DNA of 64,000 bases, taken from NCBI RefSeq assembly GCF_023276375.1, contig NZ_JALLPK010000001.1, positions 1,426,001-1,490,000 on the forward strand, in the 5' to 3' direction. The stretch is from Halocatena marina. Its GTDB lineage: Archaea; Halobacteriota; Halobacteria; Halobacteriales; Haloarculaceae. Below are positions 25,145-33,547 of this stretch, in pieces. How positions within the stretch are numbered: position 1 is the stretch's first letter; every line of letters starts with the position of its first letter. A program made the position numbers and the translations under genes. The notes under the pieces are model-generated. The model was given only the letters and a program-made list of their open reading frames with translations. It searched no databases and was not told the DNA's origin.

Positions 25145-25933
25145 TTATAGATTGGACGCACCCTGTCCTCCATCAACTGGAATCGCAACGCCGTTGATGA
25201 AACTCGAACACTCCGACGAGAGAAACGCGACAGCCTCACCAAGTTCCATTGGGTCACCGATACGTCCGAGCGGGTTGATCGTGCCCTTAGCATCGAGACC
25301 AGCCTCGTAGGTTTCGTACTCCCCCCGATCGACAGCGTCTTGGATTAGTTCCTGCTGTCTGGCCGTCTCGTGAGGCGCTGGGAGAACAGCGTTCGATCGT
25401 ACGTCCGGAGAGAGCTCCGTTGAAAGCGTCTTCTCGAGGCCGATAACGCTCATCCGAACGGCATTCGAAAGTACTAGCGAAGGAATTGCCTCTTTGACGC
25501 TCCGAGAAGTGATGGTAACGAGGGTCCCACCATTCTCACGGAGATGCGGGGCAGCCGCACGGACGAGACGGACGACGCTCATCACGAGGAGGTCGAATGC
25601 CTCGTACCAGTCCTCGTCGTCTGTCTCCATGAACGATCCGCTTGGTGGACCACCAGCGTTGGTCACGAGGTGATCGATCGTGCCGTACTCCTCGATCGTT
25701 CGGTCGATCAAATGTGCGATATCATCTGGATCTGTTAGATCTCCTCGAACAGCCAGAACATCACCCTCGGCGATAGATCGGATATCTGCTGTGGCTTCTT
25801 CGAGACGATCTTCAGTTCGACCGTTGATAACGACGTGTGCACCCTCGCTCGCCAGTGCTTTCGCTGACGCTTTCCCGAGACCGCTACTCGAAGCCGCGAC
25901 GACGGCTACATTTCCATCTATTTCATAGTCCAT
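25145..25933 (-). CDS. Classical SDR dehydrogenase with Ser/Arg in place of catalytic Tyr/Lys
   Basis: 262 residues from MDYEIDGN (an ATG five codons upstream, 25948, is possible). Cofactor motif AASSSGLGKASAKAL, NAG motif HLVTNAGGP, and C-terminal SSECSSFINGVAIPVDGG. The active-site Ser is in VTITSRS, but thirteen residues on, where Tyr is expected, the protein has Ser (LVLSNAVR), and Arg replaces Lys four residues later. A subgroup of FabG-like SDRs with this LSN-x-x-R pattern is known, so it is not degenerate by itself, but its mechanism must differ. Context suggests oxidation of a 2-keto-3-deoxy sugar acid. It lies eight bases before the FAH gene and heads the second half of the cluster. 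Confidence 0.85.
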   Translation of the reverse strand: MDYEIDGNVAVVAASSSGLGKASAKALASEGAHVVINGRTEDRLEEATADIRSIAEGDVLAVRGDLTDPDDIAHLIDRTIEEYGTIDHLVTNAGGPPSGSFMETDDEDWYEAFDLLVMSVVRLVRAAAPHLRENGGTLVTITSRSVKEAIPSLVLSNAVRMSVIGLEKTLSTELSPDVRSNAVLPAPHETARQQELIQDAVDRGEYETYEAGLDAKGTINPLGRIGDPMELGEAVAFLSSECSSFINGVAIPVDGGQGASNL

Positions 25934-25961
25934 TTTCGACACCGGCATATCTGAGGCCCCA

Positions 25962-25973
25962 CGCTAAAAACTT
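25962..25973 (-). promoter_or_regulatory. TATA-like element upstream of the SDR gene
   Basis: Minus-strand AGTTTTTAGCG centred near 25967, 34 bases before the ATG at 25933, in the 183-base gap after the cytidine deaminase gene. It would let the catabolic half of the cluster be transcribed on its own. Confidence 0.35.
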
Positions 25974-26116
25974 TCGCCGAATACGCATTCGAATGTTGTT
26001 CGCTACCGCTATGTGGACACGTCGTGTTCCGTTTCGGTGCTCCGGTGACCACGCCAGAAAGCCCCGAGTGCTGATTTAGTTGCCCGTCGTGCTTTGAGCT
26101 ATTGGGGCGCAGCCGA

Positions 26117-26557
26117 CTACTCAAGGTAGGTTTTCCGATAGCTCTTCACGTACTTTCCGGGCAAGAGGTCGATAGCTTGAGCTTTATCGAGAGCACCGTC
26201 TTCTGCGTAAATGACTTCGATATCTGCCCCGAGATCGGAGATGAGCTCGCGACAAACTCCGCAGGGAGACACAACTCGAATCTCACCGTCGTCATCCGGC
26301 CCCGGATGGCGGACCGATGCAATTGCCTCGATAGTGGTCTCCCCGTTGGAGGCAGCTTTCCCAAGCGCAATGGGTTCGGCACAGACCGATGCACGGCCAA
26401 CGTTCGCTTCGATGTGAACCGCAGCGTATACGTTCCCAGATGCCGTTCGAACCGCTGAACCAACGTAGTGGCGTCCGTGGACGTAATTTTCCGTAACGAC
26501 TCGTTTAGCTTCGTCGATGAGTGCTTCGTCGTGATGCGTAAGTGTATCTCGTGTCAT
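26117..26557 (-). CDS. cdd: Cytidine deaminase
   Basis: 146 residues, homotetrameric-type cytidine deaminase converting cytidine or deoxycytidine to the uridine form. Zinc and catalytic motifs are complete: ASVCAEPIALGKA (Cys ligand and Glu proton shuttle in CAE) and VSPCGVCRELI (PCxxC). The sugar-binding N-terminal region is HYVGSAVRTASGNVYAAVHIEANVG. The C-terminal YVKSYRKTYLE is longer and more polar than in bacterial Cdd. Only ten bases separate it from the ABC permease gene upstream, so it is part of the transporter operon. That placement is the best clue that the transporter carries nucleosides. Confidence 0.9.
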   Translation of the reverse strand: MTRDTLTHHDEALIDEAKRVVTENYVHGRHYVGSAVRTASGNVYAAVHIEANVGRASVCAEPIALGKAASNGETTIEAIASVRHPGPDDDGEIRVVSPCGVCRELISDLGADIEVIYAEDGALDKAQAIDLLPGKYVKSYRKTYLE

Positions 26558-26567
26558 TTTTGTGTTT

Positions 26568-27407
26568 TTATGTCATTTCGAACGATTCAGACAGGTAGTT
26601 GCGAGCCCAGAGATACAATACTGTGGGTGGAATCCCGATGATAAGGGTCTCTGTCGTGATGAGGCCCCAGTCGCTGGTGTCGCCACCGGCCACTGTGATG
26701 AACAACTCGACGACGGCTGGTCGCGGCCCCGTCCCCGTTGTGAGCATACTCGACATCAGAAAGTCATTCCACGCAGTGAGGAACGACAGGAACGCGATCG
26801 CAACGATAGCTGGTGCAGCTATTGGCAGAATGACTCGAACAAACGCCGAAAACTGCGTACAGCCGTACATCTGAGCTGACTCCTCAATGTTCTTGGGGAG
26901 CTTCGCAAAGTAATCACGAAGAATCCAGATGGCGAACGGCGCAACGAACAGCTGGTATGAGATCCACATGCCCGGGATCGTGTCGTACAGTCCAATGGTA
27001 TACCAGAAGTCCGCGATTGGGACGATGAGCAAAATGTAGGGGAACATCAGCGCGACGATGATGATGTAGAAGAAAGACGTCTTCCCCGGGAATTGCTTGC
27101 GCCCGAAGACGTACGCTCCGGGAACGATAATGAGTAGCGACAGAGCAGTCGTTCCCGATGCGATAATGAAGCTGTTGACGAGTGCGTCGCTCAGTTCCGA
27201 GAACGCAAAGATCCAGTTTTCGAACGTCGGCTGGTGTGGGAATAGCTGCACGCTGTTCGAGTAAAACTCGTTTGCGGGCCGAAACGTCATGAGGAGCGTG
27301 TACAGAATCGGAAAGACCGAAATGGAGACGAGCAAGAACGCTAGCACCCGCGTGGCGAATTTAAAGTAGCCATCGGTGCTGAATCCGACTCGGTTGGCGA
27401 TACTCAT
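26568..27407 (-). CDS. CUT1-type ABC transporter permease (MalG/UgpE-like)
   Basis: 279 residues, six membrane helices. The EAA loop EESAQMYGCTQFSAFVRVILPIAAPAI and the PTFENW segment after the first helix are those of MalG-type permeases. It ends NYLSESFEMT, a usual short tail. The start overlaps the stop of the partner permease by four bases (ATGA). The importer lacks its ATPase in this operon; the MalK-like gene is divergent at 29969. Substrate by family: sugars, glycerol-phosphate or, from context, nucleosides. Confidence 0.92.
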   Translation of the reverse strand: MSIANRVGFSTDGYFKFATRVLAFLLVSISVFPILYTLLMTFRPANEFYSNSVQLFPHQPTFENWIFAFSELSDALVNSFIIASGTTALSLLIIVPGAYVFGRKQFPGKTSFFYIIIVALMFPYILLIVPIADFWYTIGLYDTIPGMWISYQLFVAPFAIWILRDYFAKLPKNIEESAQMYGCTQFSAFVRVILPIAAPAIVAIAFLSFLTAWNDFLMSSMLTTGTGPRPAVVELFITVAGGDTSDWGLITTETLIIGIPPTVLYLWARNYLSESFEMT

Positions 27408-28330
27408 GCGTGGGCCTCCTGCATTTCGAATTCACGGATGAAGAGGACGATGAACACCAACATGATGATGAGCAAGATTACACCAACGGTAAACGCCATC
27501 CCCATCTGTCCCTGATCGTAGGCGAATCGGTAGAGAAACACTGCTAAGAGAGAGGTATCGTATCCAGGACCGCCACCAGTCATCTGAATTGTCTGCGAGA
27601 CTTTGGTCATATTCCACGCAAGCCGGATGCTGAATGCGACGAGAATCGCGCTTCGAAGTTGTGGCAGAGTGATGTGCCAGAAGGTGTCCCAGCGTCCTGC
27701 TCCGTACATTCGAGCGCTCTCGTAGTATTCAGTCGGGATCGATTCCAACGTAGCAAGTATGATTATGAACATGAACGGCCAAAATGTCCATGCGGTTACG
27801 AGCGTGACGACGGCCAACGCAAGGTTACCCTGTGAGGCCCAGTAAATCGGCTGTTCCAGAATTCCATACTGCGTCAGGAATTTGAAAACAGGGCCGAGGC
27901 TCGGATCGAGTAAGTACAGCCAGATGGTTCCGGTCGCTACCGGTGGCATTGTGTACGGAATAAGGAACGATGCACTCACGAGATTCTTGAACCGATCCAG
28001 ATTGACAACCAATAGCCCTGCAAGCAGTGCTGTTCCCAATTGGACAACGGTCGTCAAGGCGAAGACGAACGTTGCCTTGAGTGATGTGTAGAACGGTCCC
28101 CAGGAGAACAGGTATTCGTAGTTCGAAAGTCCAACGAAGGTTGGATCGCCGCTCCCGAACGGCCACTGGTGGAGACTCATCCAAACACCCTTCAAGAACG
28201 GAACCCAGACGAGCACCATCAGAAACAGCAGCGTTGGCGCTAGCAACAAGTACGAGAACCAATGCTCACTGAGGGTCGATCGGGCTGCGTTGTAGCGGGA
28301 TTTGAATCCTGGTCGTTCAATGACGCTCAT
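27404..28330 (-). CDS. CUT1-type ABC transporter permease (MalF/UgpA-like)
   Basis: 308 residues with six hydrophobic segments, beginning with an N-terminal cytoplasmic region and WFSYLLLAPTLLFLMVLVWVPF. It has the periplasmic FVGLSNYEYLF motif of the UgpA/MalF group and the EAA loop EYYESARMYGAGRWDTFWHITLP. It lies 51 bases after the binding-protein gene and overlaps the next permease. Together they form one membrane channel. Confidence 0.92.
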   Translation of the reverse strand: MSVIERPGFKSRYNAARSTLSEHWFSYLLLAPTLLFLMVLVWVPFLKGVWMSLHQWPFGSGDPTFVGLSNYEYLFSWGPFYTSLKATFVFALTTVVQLGTALLAGLLVVNLDRFKNLVSASFLIPYTMPPVATGTIWLYLLDPSLGPVFKFLTQYGILEQPIYWASQGNLALAVVTLVTAWTFWPFMFIIILATLESIPTEYYESARMYGAGRWDTFWHITLPQLRSAILVAFSIRLAWNMTKVSQTIQMTGGGPGYDTSLLAVFLYRFAYDQGQMGMAFTVGVILLIIMLVFIVLFIREFEMQEAHA

Positions 28331-28381
28331 CGTCCTCTCTATTGGTCTGTATCCTCGTTGTTCGCCACTTGATTCTCTCGT

Positions 28382-29815
28382 TCATTGTCTACTCGACCAG
28401 TACTCGTCTAGCTGTTTATTTCCTTCTACTGCTGCTTTCTTACAGACCTCAGTCGGTGACATTTCACCTTTCAGTGCTGACTGGAACTTCGGACCGATCG
28501 TAGAGCCACTAAACGAGTTATAGAGCGGATGCGTTGTGTTGAAATGTTCTGTGCGTTCGATCATCGATCTGATGGTTTGAGGTGCCTGATTCTTTTCGGC
28601 CCCATCGATCGTGTCTGCGACTTCATCCCACACGTCCTCACGAACCGGGTAGAAACCTGTATTCTTGAACACCTTCTTCTGGAACTCCTTTGACAGCCAC
28701 CGGTTTAGGAGTCCAATCGCGGCCTCGTGTTGTTTCTTCCACTTTGCTTCGTCCGCTCCGTCCGGTTTTTTCGTCACACCCATTCCAAACGGGAGCAATG
28801 TCGAACCAAGTCCTCCGGACCCTTCCCAGAACGAACCCCACCGAAGGTCACCGTTTGTGAACTTTTCGGGGCCTTTCTCGGCGAACTGTGGCATATCCAT
28901 TGGCTCACAAATACTCATGCTCGCCTGACCGCTCGTCATCAATGCTAGGGTCTGTTCTGTCGAGATATTTGGGGTCTGAGGTCCAGAGACCTTGTGCTCC
29001 CGATACAGAGAGACTGTTTTCTCCATCGCATCGATCCAGACATCCGAATCCAGCGGACACCTCGTGAAGTCATCCGCAAAGTATCCACCCTCACCACCGT
29101 TGGCGAACACCATCGGCGTTAAGAGTGTATACCAATCGAAGAGGTCACCATGTAGTTGGAATCCAATATCCGACGGGCCGTTCTCTTTGAGCGCGGTGGC
29201 GACTCGAAGCAAGTCATCGAAGTTTTTCGGCGGGAAGTCCTTCTTCGGATTTAGCCCCGCTTTCTCTAAGTGGTCCGTACGGACTTGAAACGGCTCTTGT
29301 GGGGCGACCATTATCGGAAGTGTGTGAATCACCTGCTCCATACCGAGCTTCCCTTTCCACGAGTTTGACTGTTTGAATGGTTCGATCAGCCACTGTATGT
29401 TTTCGATGACATCGTCGTCCAACAAACCCTTCCACTCCTCGAACGGCATCAGCCATCCCTCCTCGGCGAATCGGCCAGTGAAGATCGTATCCGCTGAGAA
29501 AAGGTGTGGCCCATTTCCACGCTCGAAGTTCGAGTACCAGTTCGACCCAGTTAGCTGCTGATAGCCGCTGTAGTTGACGCTGGCTGTGGCCCCTGATGCG
29601 TCTTTGTACTCGGTAACGGAGGTCTCTACTATCTCTTTTGCCGCCCGTGACTGTGCGTTGAGAACATCCCAAAATTGGAAGGAGCTCGAAGAACTGCCTC
29701 CCCCACCCAAGCTATCGGTGCAGCCGGCTAGTGAGAGAGTGATAACACCCCCTGTTCCCTGAAGGAATCTACGGCGGGTGCTCTTTGACGGTATGGAATT
29801 GCGACTTCTTGACAT
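28382..29815 (-). CDS. ABC transporter substrate-binding lipoprotein (SBP family 1)
   Basis: 477 residues. Tat signal STRRRFLQGTGGV and lipobox SLAGC, then a Gly/Ser linker and a type-1 extracellular binding protein (FQFWDVLNAQSRAAKEIVE, LTPMVFANGGEGGYF, ALMTSGQASMSICEP). The mature protein should capture the substrate outside the membrane and hand it to the two permeases downstream. The start MSRSRNSIP at 29815 is supported by a TATA box 40 bases upstream. A longer frame to 29896 crosses that promoter. It heads the operon binding protein, two permeases, cytidine deaminase. Confidence 0.9.
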   Translation of the reverse strand: MSRSRNSIPSKSTRRRFLQGTGGVITLSLAGCTDSLGGGGSSSSSFQFWDVLNAQSRAAKEIVETSVTEYKDASGATASVNYSGYQQLTGSNWYSNFERGNGPHLFSADTIFTGRFAEEGWLMPFEEWKGLLDDDVIENIQWLIEPFKQSNSWKGKLGMEQVIHTLPIMVAPQEPFQVRTDHLEKAGLNPKKDFPPKNFDDLLRVATALKENGPSDIGFQLHGDLFDWYTLLTPMVFANGGEGGYFADDFTRCPLDSDVWIDAMEKTVSLYREHKVSGPQTPNISTEQTLALMTSGQASMSICEPMDMPQFAEKGPEKFTNGDLRWGSFWEGSGGLGSTLLPFGMGVTKKPDGADEAKWKKQHEAAIGLLNRWLSKEFQKKVFKNTGFYPVREDVWDEVADTIDGAEKNQAPQTIRSMIERTEHFNTTHPLYNSFSGSTIGPKFQSALKGEMSPTEVCKKAAVEGNKQLDEYWSSRQ

Positions 29816-29851
29816 TGTTTGCCAACCTTTTACACACTGACCTCCACAGAC

Positions 29852-29861
29852 ATTTATAACT
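29852..29861 (-). promoter_or_regulatory. TATA box of the binding-protein operon
   Basis: Minus-strand AGTTATAAATG at about 29852-29861. Transcription would begin near 29830, leaving a leader of roughly 10-15 bases before the ATG at 29815. Confidence 0.5.
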
Positions 29862-29941
29862 ATGGGTATCCGGCAAATACTGCAGTAGTTAATCAAAGCT
29901 CACGTGAATCATCTGATCACCATAACAGTTAACACATATCG

Positions 29942-29950
29942 TCTAAAATC
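29942..29950 (+). promoter_or_regulatory. TATA-like element of the divergent MalK-type gene
   Basis: TCTAAAATC centred near 29946, 23 bases before the ATG at 29969. With the opposing TATA box near 29856 it makes a compact divergent control region of about 150 bases. The likely operator space between them includes the palindrome ACTGCAGT at about 29879-29886. Confidence 0.4.
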
Positions 29951-29968
29951 TCTTCGCCAACGAATCTG

Positions 29969-31108
29969 ATGACTACGAACCAATCCCCACAACCACGCGA
30001 CCAATCGGAGGAGCGATCATCCGACGCGGACGAATACATTCAGATAACGAATCTCCGAAAGACGTTTTCAAAAGGAACCATCGTCGCTTGTGATGATGTC
30101 GACCTCGATATTGGGCCGGAAGATTTTGTCGTTCTGCTCGGTCCGTCCGGGTGTGGAAAGACCACAACGCTCCGGATGATTGCGGGTCTCGAAACACCGG
30201 ACTCTGGCACAATCACCATTGATGGAAGAGAGATAACTGATCTGAAACCGAAGGACAGAAACCTAGCGTACGTCTTTCAAAACATTACGCTGTACCCACA
30301 CAAGACCGTTCGGAAGAATATTCAGTTCGGTCTCGATATGAAGACCGACCTCACGAACGAAGCGAAACAAGAGCGTGTAGAGCATGCGGCGGACCTACTC
30401 GGTCTTTCAGATCTGCTCGATAGAAAGCCGAAAGCACTATCCGGTGGCCAGCAACAACGCGTCAGCCTCGGACGTGCGATGGTCATGGAGCCCGATGCGT
30501 TTCTTCTCGATGAACCTTTTTCCGCACTTGATGCCAAGCTGCGTGACCAAATGCGCGTTGAAGTCAAAAAACTTCAGCGCAAACTCGAAACGGCGATGGT
30601 TTTCGTCACTCACGACCAAGAGGAAGCGATGACGCTCGGTGATAAGATCGTCATCATGCACGAAGGCCGAATTCAACAAGTCGGATCAGCATACGATATT
30701 TACAATGAACCGCAGAATCAGTTCGTCGCCGAGTTCATCGGATCTCCGTCTGCGAATATGGTTGAGGCCACAGTCGAACGTCGTGATAACGGAGTCGTCG
30801 TCGAGAACAGATGGTTCTCATTACCAGTCACTGAAGACGACCAATCACTCGAATCAGGACAGCAGGTGACAGTGGCGTTCCGTCCTGAATACCTCGAACT
30901 CGACGCCGAGAACGGTCAATTCGAGCTCGATGTGAACGTAGTGGAACCGCATGGAAAAGACGATGCCGTCTACCTCTCTGTAGACGACAAGGAGTTCACC
31001 GCAATAACGAGCCAAGGTACGATCACTGACGAATCGAAATCACTCCACGCTCGTGTTTCGCCGGACAACATCTGGATATTCGACGACACTGGTCAACGGC
31101 TCGTCTAA
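29969..31108 (+). CDS. CUT1-type ABC transporter ATP-binding protein (MalK/UgpC-like)
   Basis: 379 residues. ATPase domain with Walker A GPSGCGKTT, Q-loop VFQNITLYPHKTV, signature LSGGQQQRVSLGRA, Walker B FLLDEPFSALD and switch His in VTHDQEEAMTLG. A C-terminal TOBE/MalK regulatory domain follows (FRPEYLELDAENG, VEPHGKDDAVYLSVD). It is divergent from the binding-protein/permease operon and would power that transporter. The stop (TAA at 31106-31108) directly abuts the stop of the convergent IclR gene. Confidence 0.93.
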   Translation: MTTNQSPQPRDQSEERSSDADEYIQITNLRKTFSKGTIVACDDVDLDIGPEDFVVLLGPSGCGKTTTLRMIAGLETPDSGTITIDGREITDLKPKDRNLAYVFQNITLYPHKTVRKNIQFGLDMKTDLTNEAKQERVEHAADLLGLSDLLDRKPKALSGGQQQRVSLGRAMVMEPDAFLLDEPFSALDAKLRDQMRVEVKKLQRKLETAMVFVTHDQEEAMTLGDKIVIMHEGRIQQVGSAYDIYNEPQNQFVAEFIGSPSANMVEATVERRDNGVVVENRWFSLPVTEDDQSLESGQQVTVAFRPEYLELDAENGQFELDVNVVEPHGKDDAVYLSVDDKEFTAITSQGTITDESKSLHARVSPDNIWIFDDTGQRLV

Positions 31109-31909
31109 CTACTCGTATCGTGGCAGGTTTCCGCTTCGTTCGGACATGCTAACGTTCATCTCGATCACGGTTGCCGTATTCATGACTTTCTCGGGTAACA
31201 CCTCCCTGAACTGTTCGTTCTTCATTCTACTAATCGGACCGGAGACACTCACCGCACCGAGGACAGTTCCGTCCTTATCACAGATCGGGGCACCGACCGC
31301 ACGCATTCGTTCGACCTCCTCCTCGTCGTTGAGCGCATAGCCCCGATCACGAATGGTCTCGATCGTCTCGAACAGTTCTCCACGATCAGTGATCGTGTGC
31401 TTCGTTCGCTCTGGAAGGCCATAGTGGTCGATGATCGTTTCGACGCGCTTTCTGGGCAACGATCCGAGGATAGCCTTCCCAGTCGCGGTATAATGGAGAC
31501 AATCCGGATTCTGGAGCTTTGCTCGCTGGTACTCTTTTCCAATGGCGTTCTCACCCTGCACTTTGTGCAGTTTCTGGCTGAGTCCATTCTGTTCGGTCGA
31601 GAGGTGTGCATACTCTCCCGTTTCCTTGGCCAGCTGCTCAACCTCCGCTTTTGCATTCGTATAGAGAACACTGTTATTTCGAAGATATTCGCCGATAACG
31701 AGGAATTTGAGACTCAATGTATACGTGCCGTCTTGATTGACGACGTACTGATGCTCTCTGAGAGTTGCGAGGTGGTTGTGAACCGTTCCCTTTGTAACCC
31801 CAAGGTGCTCTGAGAGTTCGGTTACGGTCGCTCCGTCGAGATGTTCGAGCGCCTCGATGAGCTGAATGGTTGTTTCGACCGCCCCGATCGGGTTCTTTGC
31901 TTGCTTCAT
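31109..31909 (-). CDS. IclR family transcriptional regulator
   Basis: 266 residues. N-terminal winged helix (AVETTIQLIEALEHLDGATVTELSEHLGVTKGTVHNHLATLREH, residues ~8-60) and C-terminal effector-binding domain (HYTATGKAILGSLPRKRV, GYALNDEEEVERMRAVGAPI, GAVSVSGPISRM). IclR proteins respond to sugar or aromatic metabolites and usually control adjacent transport/catabolic genes, so it is the prime candidate regulator of this cluster. Start MKQAKNPIG is set by a TATA-like element 28 bases upstream. The longer frame to 31999 is rejected. It ends with no gap against the MalK-type gene. Confidence 0.9.
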   Translation of the reverse strand: MKQAKNPIGAVETTIQLIEALEHLDGATVTELSEHLGVTKGTVHNHLATLREHQYVVNQDGTYTLSLKFLVIGEYLRNNSVLYTNAKAEVEQLAKETGEYAHLSTEQNGLSQKLHKVQGENAIGKEYQRAKLQNPDCLHYTATGKAILGSLPRKRVETIIDHYGLPERTKHTITDRGELFETIETIRDRGYALNDEEEVERMRAVGAPICDKDGTVLGAVSVSGPISRMKNEQFREVLPEKVMNTATVIEMNVSMSERSGNLPRYE

Positions 31910-31930
31910 TGAATACCAGTGTACACTAAG

Positions 31931-31941
31931 AGGTAAAATAA
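31931..31941 (-). promoter_or_regulatory. TATA-like element of the IclR gene
   Basis: Minus-strand TTATTTTACC centred near 31937, 28 bases before the ATG at 31909. Confidence 0.4.
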
Positions 31942-31998
31942 CTTGTTCATCATCGTTAAACAGATTCCTTGAGAGCGGTCGATCTCGGTTAGCGAGCA

Positions 31999-32898
31999 CT
32001 ACTGCGGGATCGTGACGAACGCGATCCCAAATATGGCGACGAGTGCAGCAAACAGCCGAATCGTAAAATGATCTTCACCGAGGAGGAGTCCACCCAAAAT
32101 GACTGCGATGATAGCCTGTAAGCTAATGAGTGGTGCCGCAACACTCGCTGGAATCGTTGCGTATGCGAGTGCGACGAGATGCTCCCCCGTCGCGATGAAT
32201 AATCCGGCAATCAGGAATGTACCGAGATTCCCACGGACATCGACCGACCACTTGGAAGCGGCGATTGGCACAAACAGTAACGCGACCCCGCCGTTCTTGA
32301 TGAGAACCCACACTTGTGGTGTCAGCGCGATATCGTGCAACAGCACCCGCTGTGAGACGTTCACGAGCGCCATGAGGACGGCGCTCAACAAGCCAAACTG
32401 TGCTGGTCGAAATGTCGCAAGTTTTCGTATCGGGACGAAGAGCCCATCGCCCGAATAGTTCGCGAGATAGACCGCAAATGTGGCCAAAACAATCCCGAAC
32501 AGCTGGAGCACCGATACGTGTGTTCCCAGAAAGAAGAGTTCAATTGGCACGATGAACACTGGATGAATCTTGCTGATCGGCGATACTACCGACACAGCCC
32601 CTGTACTGACAGCGTGGTAGAACGTAAGGAGAGCGAGTGAGAATATCAGAATTGTAATCAGTGTAAATATGATCTCCGTCAGACTGAATGCCGACGGAAA
32701 TAATGGAGTCCCTGACCACACTGTATACGCCGTAACAGGAAGATAACACGCGATACCGAACGAGCTCGTGAGCACAAGCGCCACCGTTGATGGATACTCG
32801 TTGAAATAACGCTTGAAATAAAAGAGAAATGTGCCCCAGACGAGGGCCGATCCGAGCGCGTAGCTGCTTCCAGTGCTCAGTAGATCGAGACCCACCAT
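31999..32898 (-). CDS. EamA/DMT-superfamily transporter
   Basis: 299 residues with about ten hydrophobic helices in two EamA repeats: ALGSALVWGTFLFYFKRYF and YHAVSTGAVSVVSPISKIHPV in the first half; AVLMALVNVSQRVLLHD, ALAYATIPASVAAPLISLQAIIAV and LGGLLLGEDHFTIRLFAALVAIFGI in the second. Drug/metabolite transporters export or import small metabolites. Here it sits 89 bases before the IclR gene on the same strand, suggesting movement of a sugar, base or nucleoside product. The substrate is not readable from sequence. Confidence 0.85.
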   Translation of the reverse strand: MVGLDLLSTGSSYALGSALVWGTFLFYFKRYFNEYPSTVALVLTSSFGIACYLPVTAYTVWSGTPLFPSAFSLTEIIFTLITILIFSLALLTFYHAVSTGAVSVVSPISKIHPVFIVPIELFFLGTHVSVLQLFGIVLATFAVYLANYSGDGLFVPIRKLATFRPAQFGLLSAVLMALVNVSQRVLLHDIALTPQVWVLIKNGGVALLFVPIAASKWSVDVRGNLGTFLIAGLFIATGEHLVALAYATIPASVAAPLISLQAIIAVILGGLLLGEDHFTIRLFAALVAIFGIAFVTIPQ

Positions 32899-32967
32899 CA
32901 GGAGTGCACAGACTGGATCAAGGAACTGTGATGGATGTCGTATAGTGGGGCGTGCATCGGTTCGTGA

Positions 32968-33429
32968 TTATTCCTGCTCCGGGGCGAGTTCTGCTGCTTG
33001 TTCGTTGACAGCGTCTATGAGCTCAGTCGGTGTCGACACGATGTCATCAAGGACCCCGAATACCATGGCATTGTACGGTTCATCCATTGCGAACACACGA
33101 CGGTCGGTTTTCAGACCGATAACGGGAATGTTGTGTTCGTAGGCGATTGCTGCTTCGATGACTGTCCCCTCGGAAGGCACACGCCCATCGAGTGTCGCGG
33201 TCACGATATCGGCATCGAGAACACCTTGACGATCGACTTCGAAGATCTCTTGGAGTACGTCTTCGGTCGAGACGTTTTCTTGTTCCATTACCTCCAGTTC
33301 ACCGATATCGCCGACGTCCCGTTGTGGGAGAAACACCTCGTAGCCCTCTGCTTCCAGTGCCTTACAAACACGCTCGTTGAACGCTCGCTCTGCCTGGTTG
33401 AACAGTGGTCCTGCAAAGTAGACTTGCAT
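32968..33429 (-). CDS. Nucleoside 2-deoxyribosyltransferase-like protein (copy 1)
   Basis: 153 residues from MQVYFAGPLF. The family signature YFAGPLFNQAERAFNERVC, the RQGVLDADIVTATLDGRVPSEGTVIEAAIAY block with the catalytic Glu (VPSEG-x-x-x-E), and the Rossmann-like PVIGLKTDRR are clear. Members transfer deoxyribose between bases or hydrolyse (deoxy)nucleotides. Its strong similarity to the next gene indicates a tandem duplication. The YEHNIPVIGLKTD segment with its C-terminal extension ELAPEQE is typical of haloarchaeal members. A role in salvage of imported nucleosides is inferred. Confidence 0.85.
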   Translation of the reverse strand: MQVYFAGPLFNQAERAFNERVCKALEAEGYEVFLPQRDVGDIGELEVMEQENVSTEDVLQEIFEVDRQGVLDADIVTATLDGRVPSEGTVIEAAIAYEHNIPVIGLKTDRRVFAMDEPYNAMVFGVLDDIVSTPTELIDAVNEQAAELAPEQE

Positions 33430-33547
33430 CGCTCTCGACAATGAATATCATACATATAAATGTTCGTGTCTGATAACCACTCTGTGGTTCGTCTCCAGTA
33501 ATCACTCCGTGTTCGTTGGACAAGTCCCGTCGAAACGCTGTCCCAGC

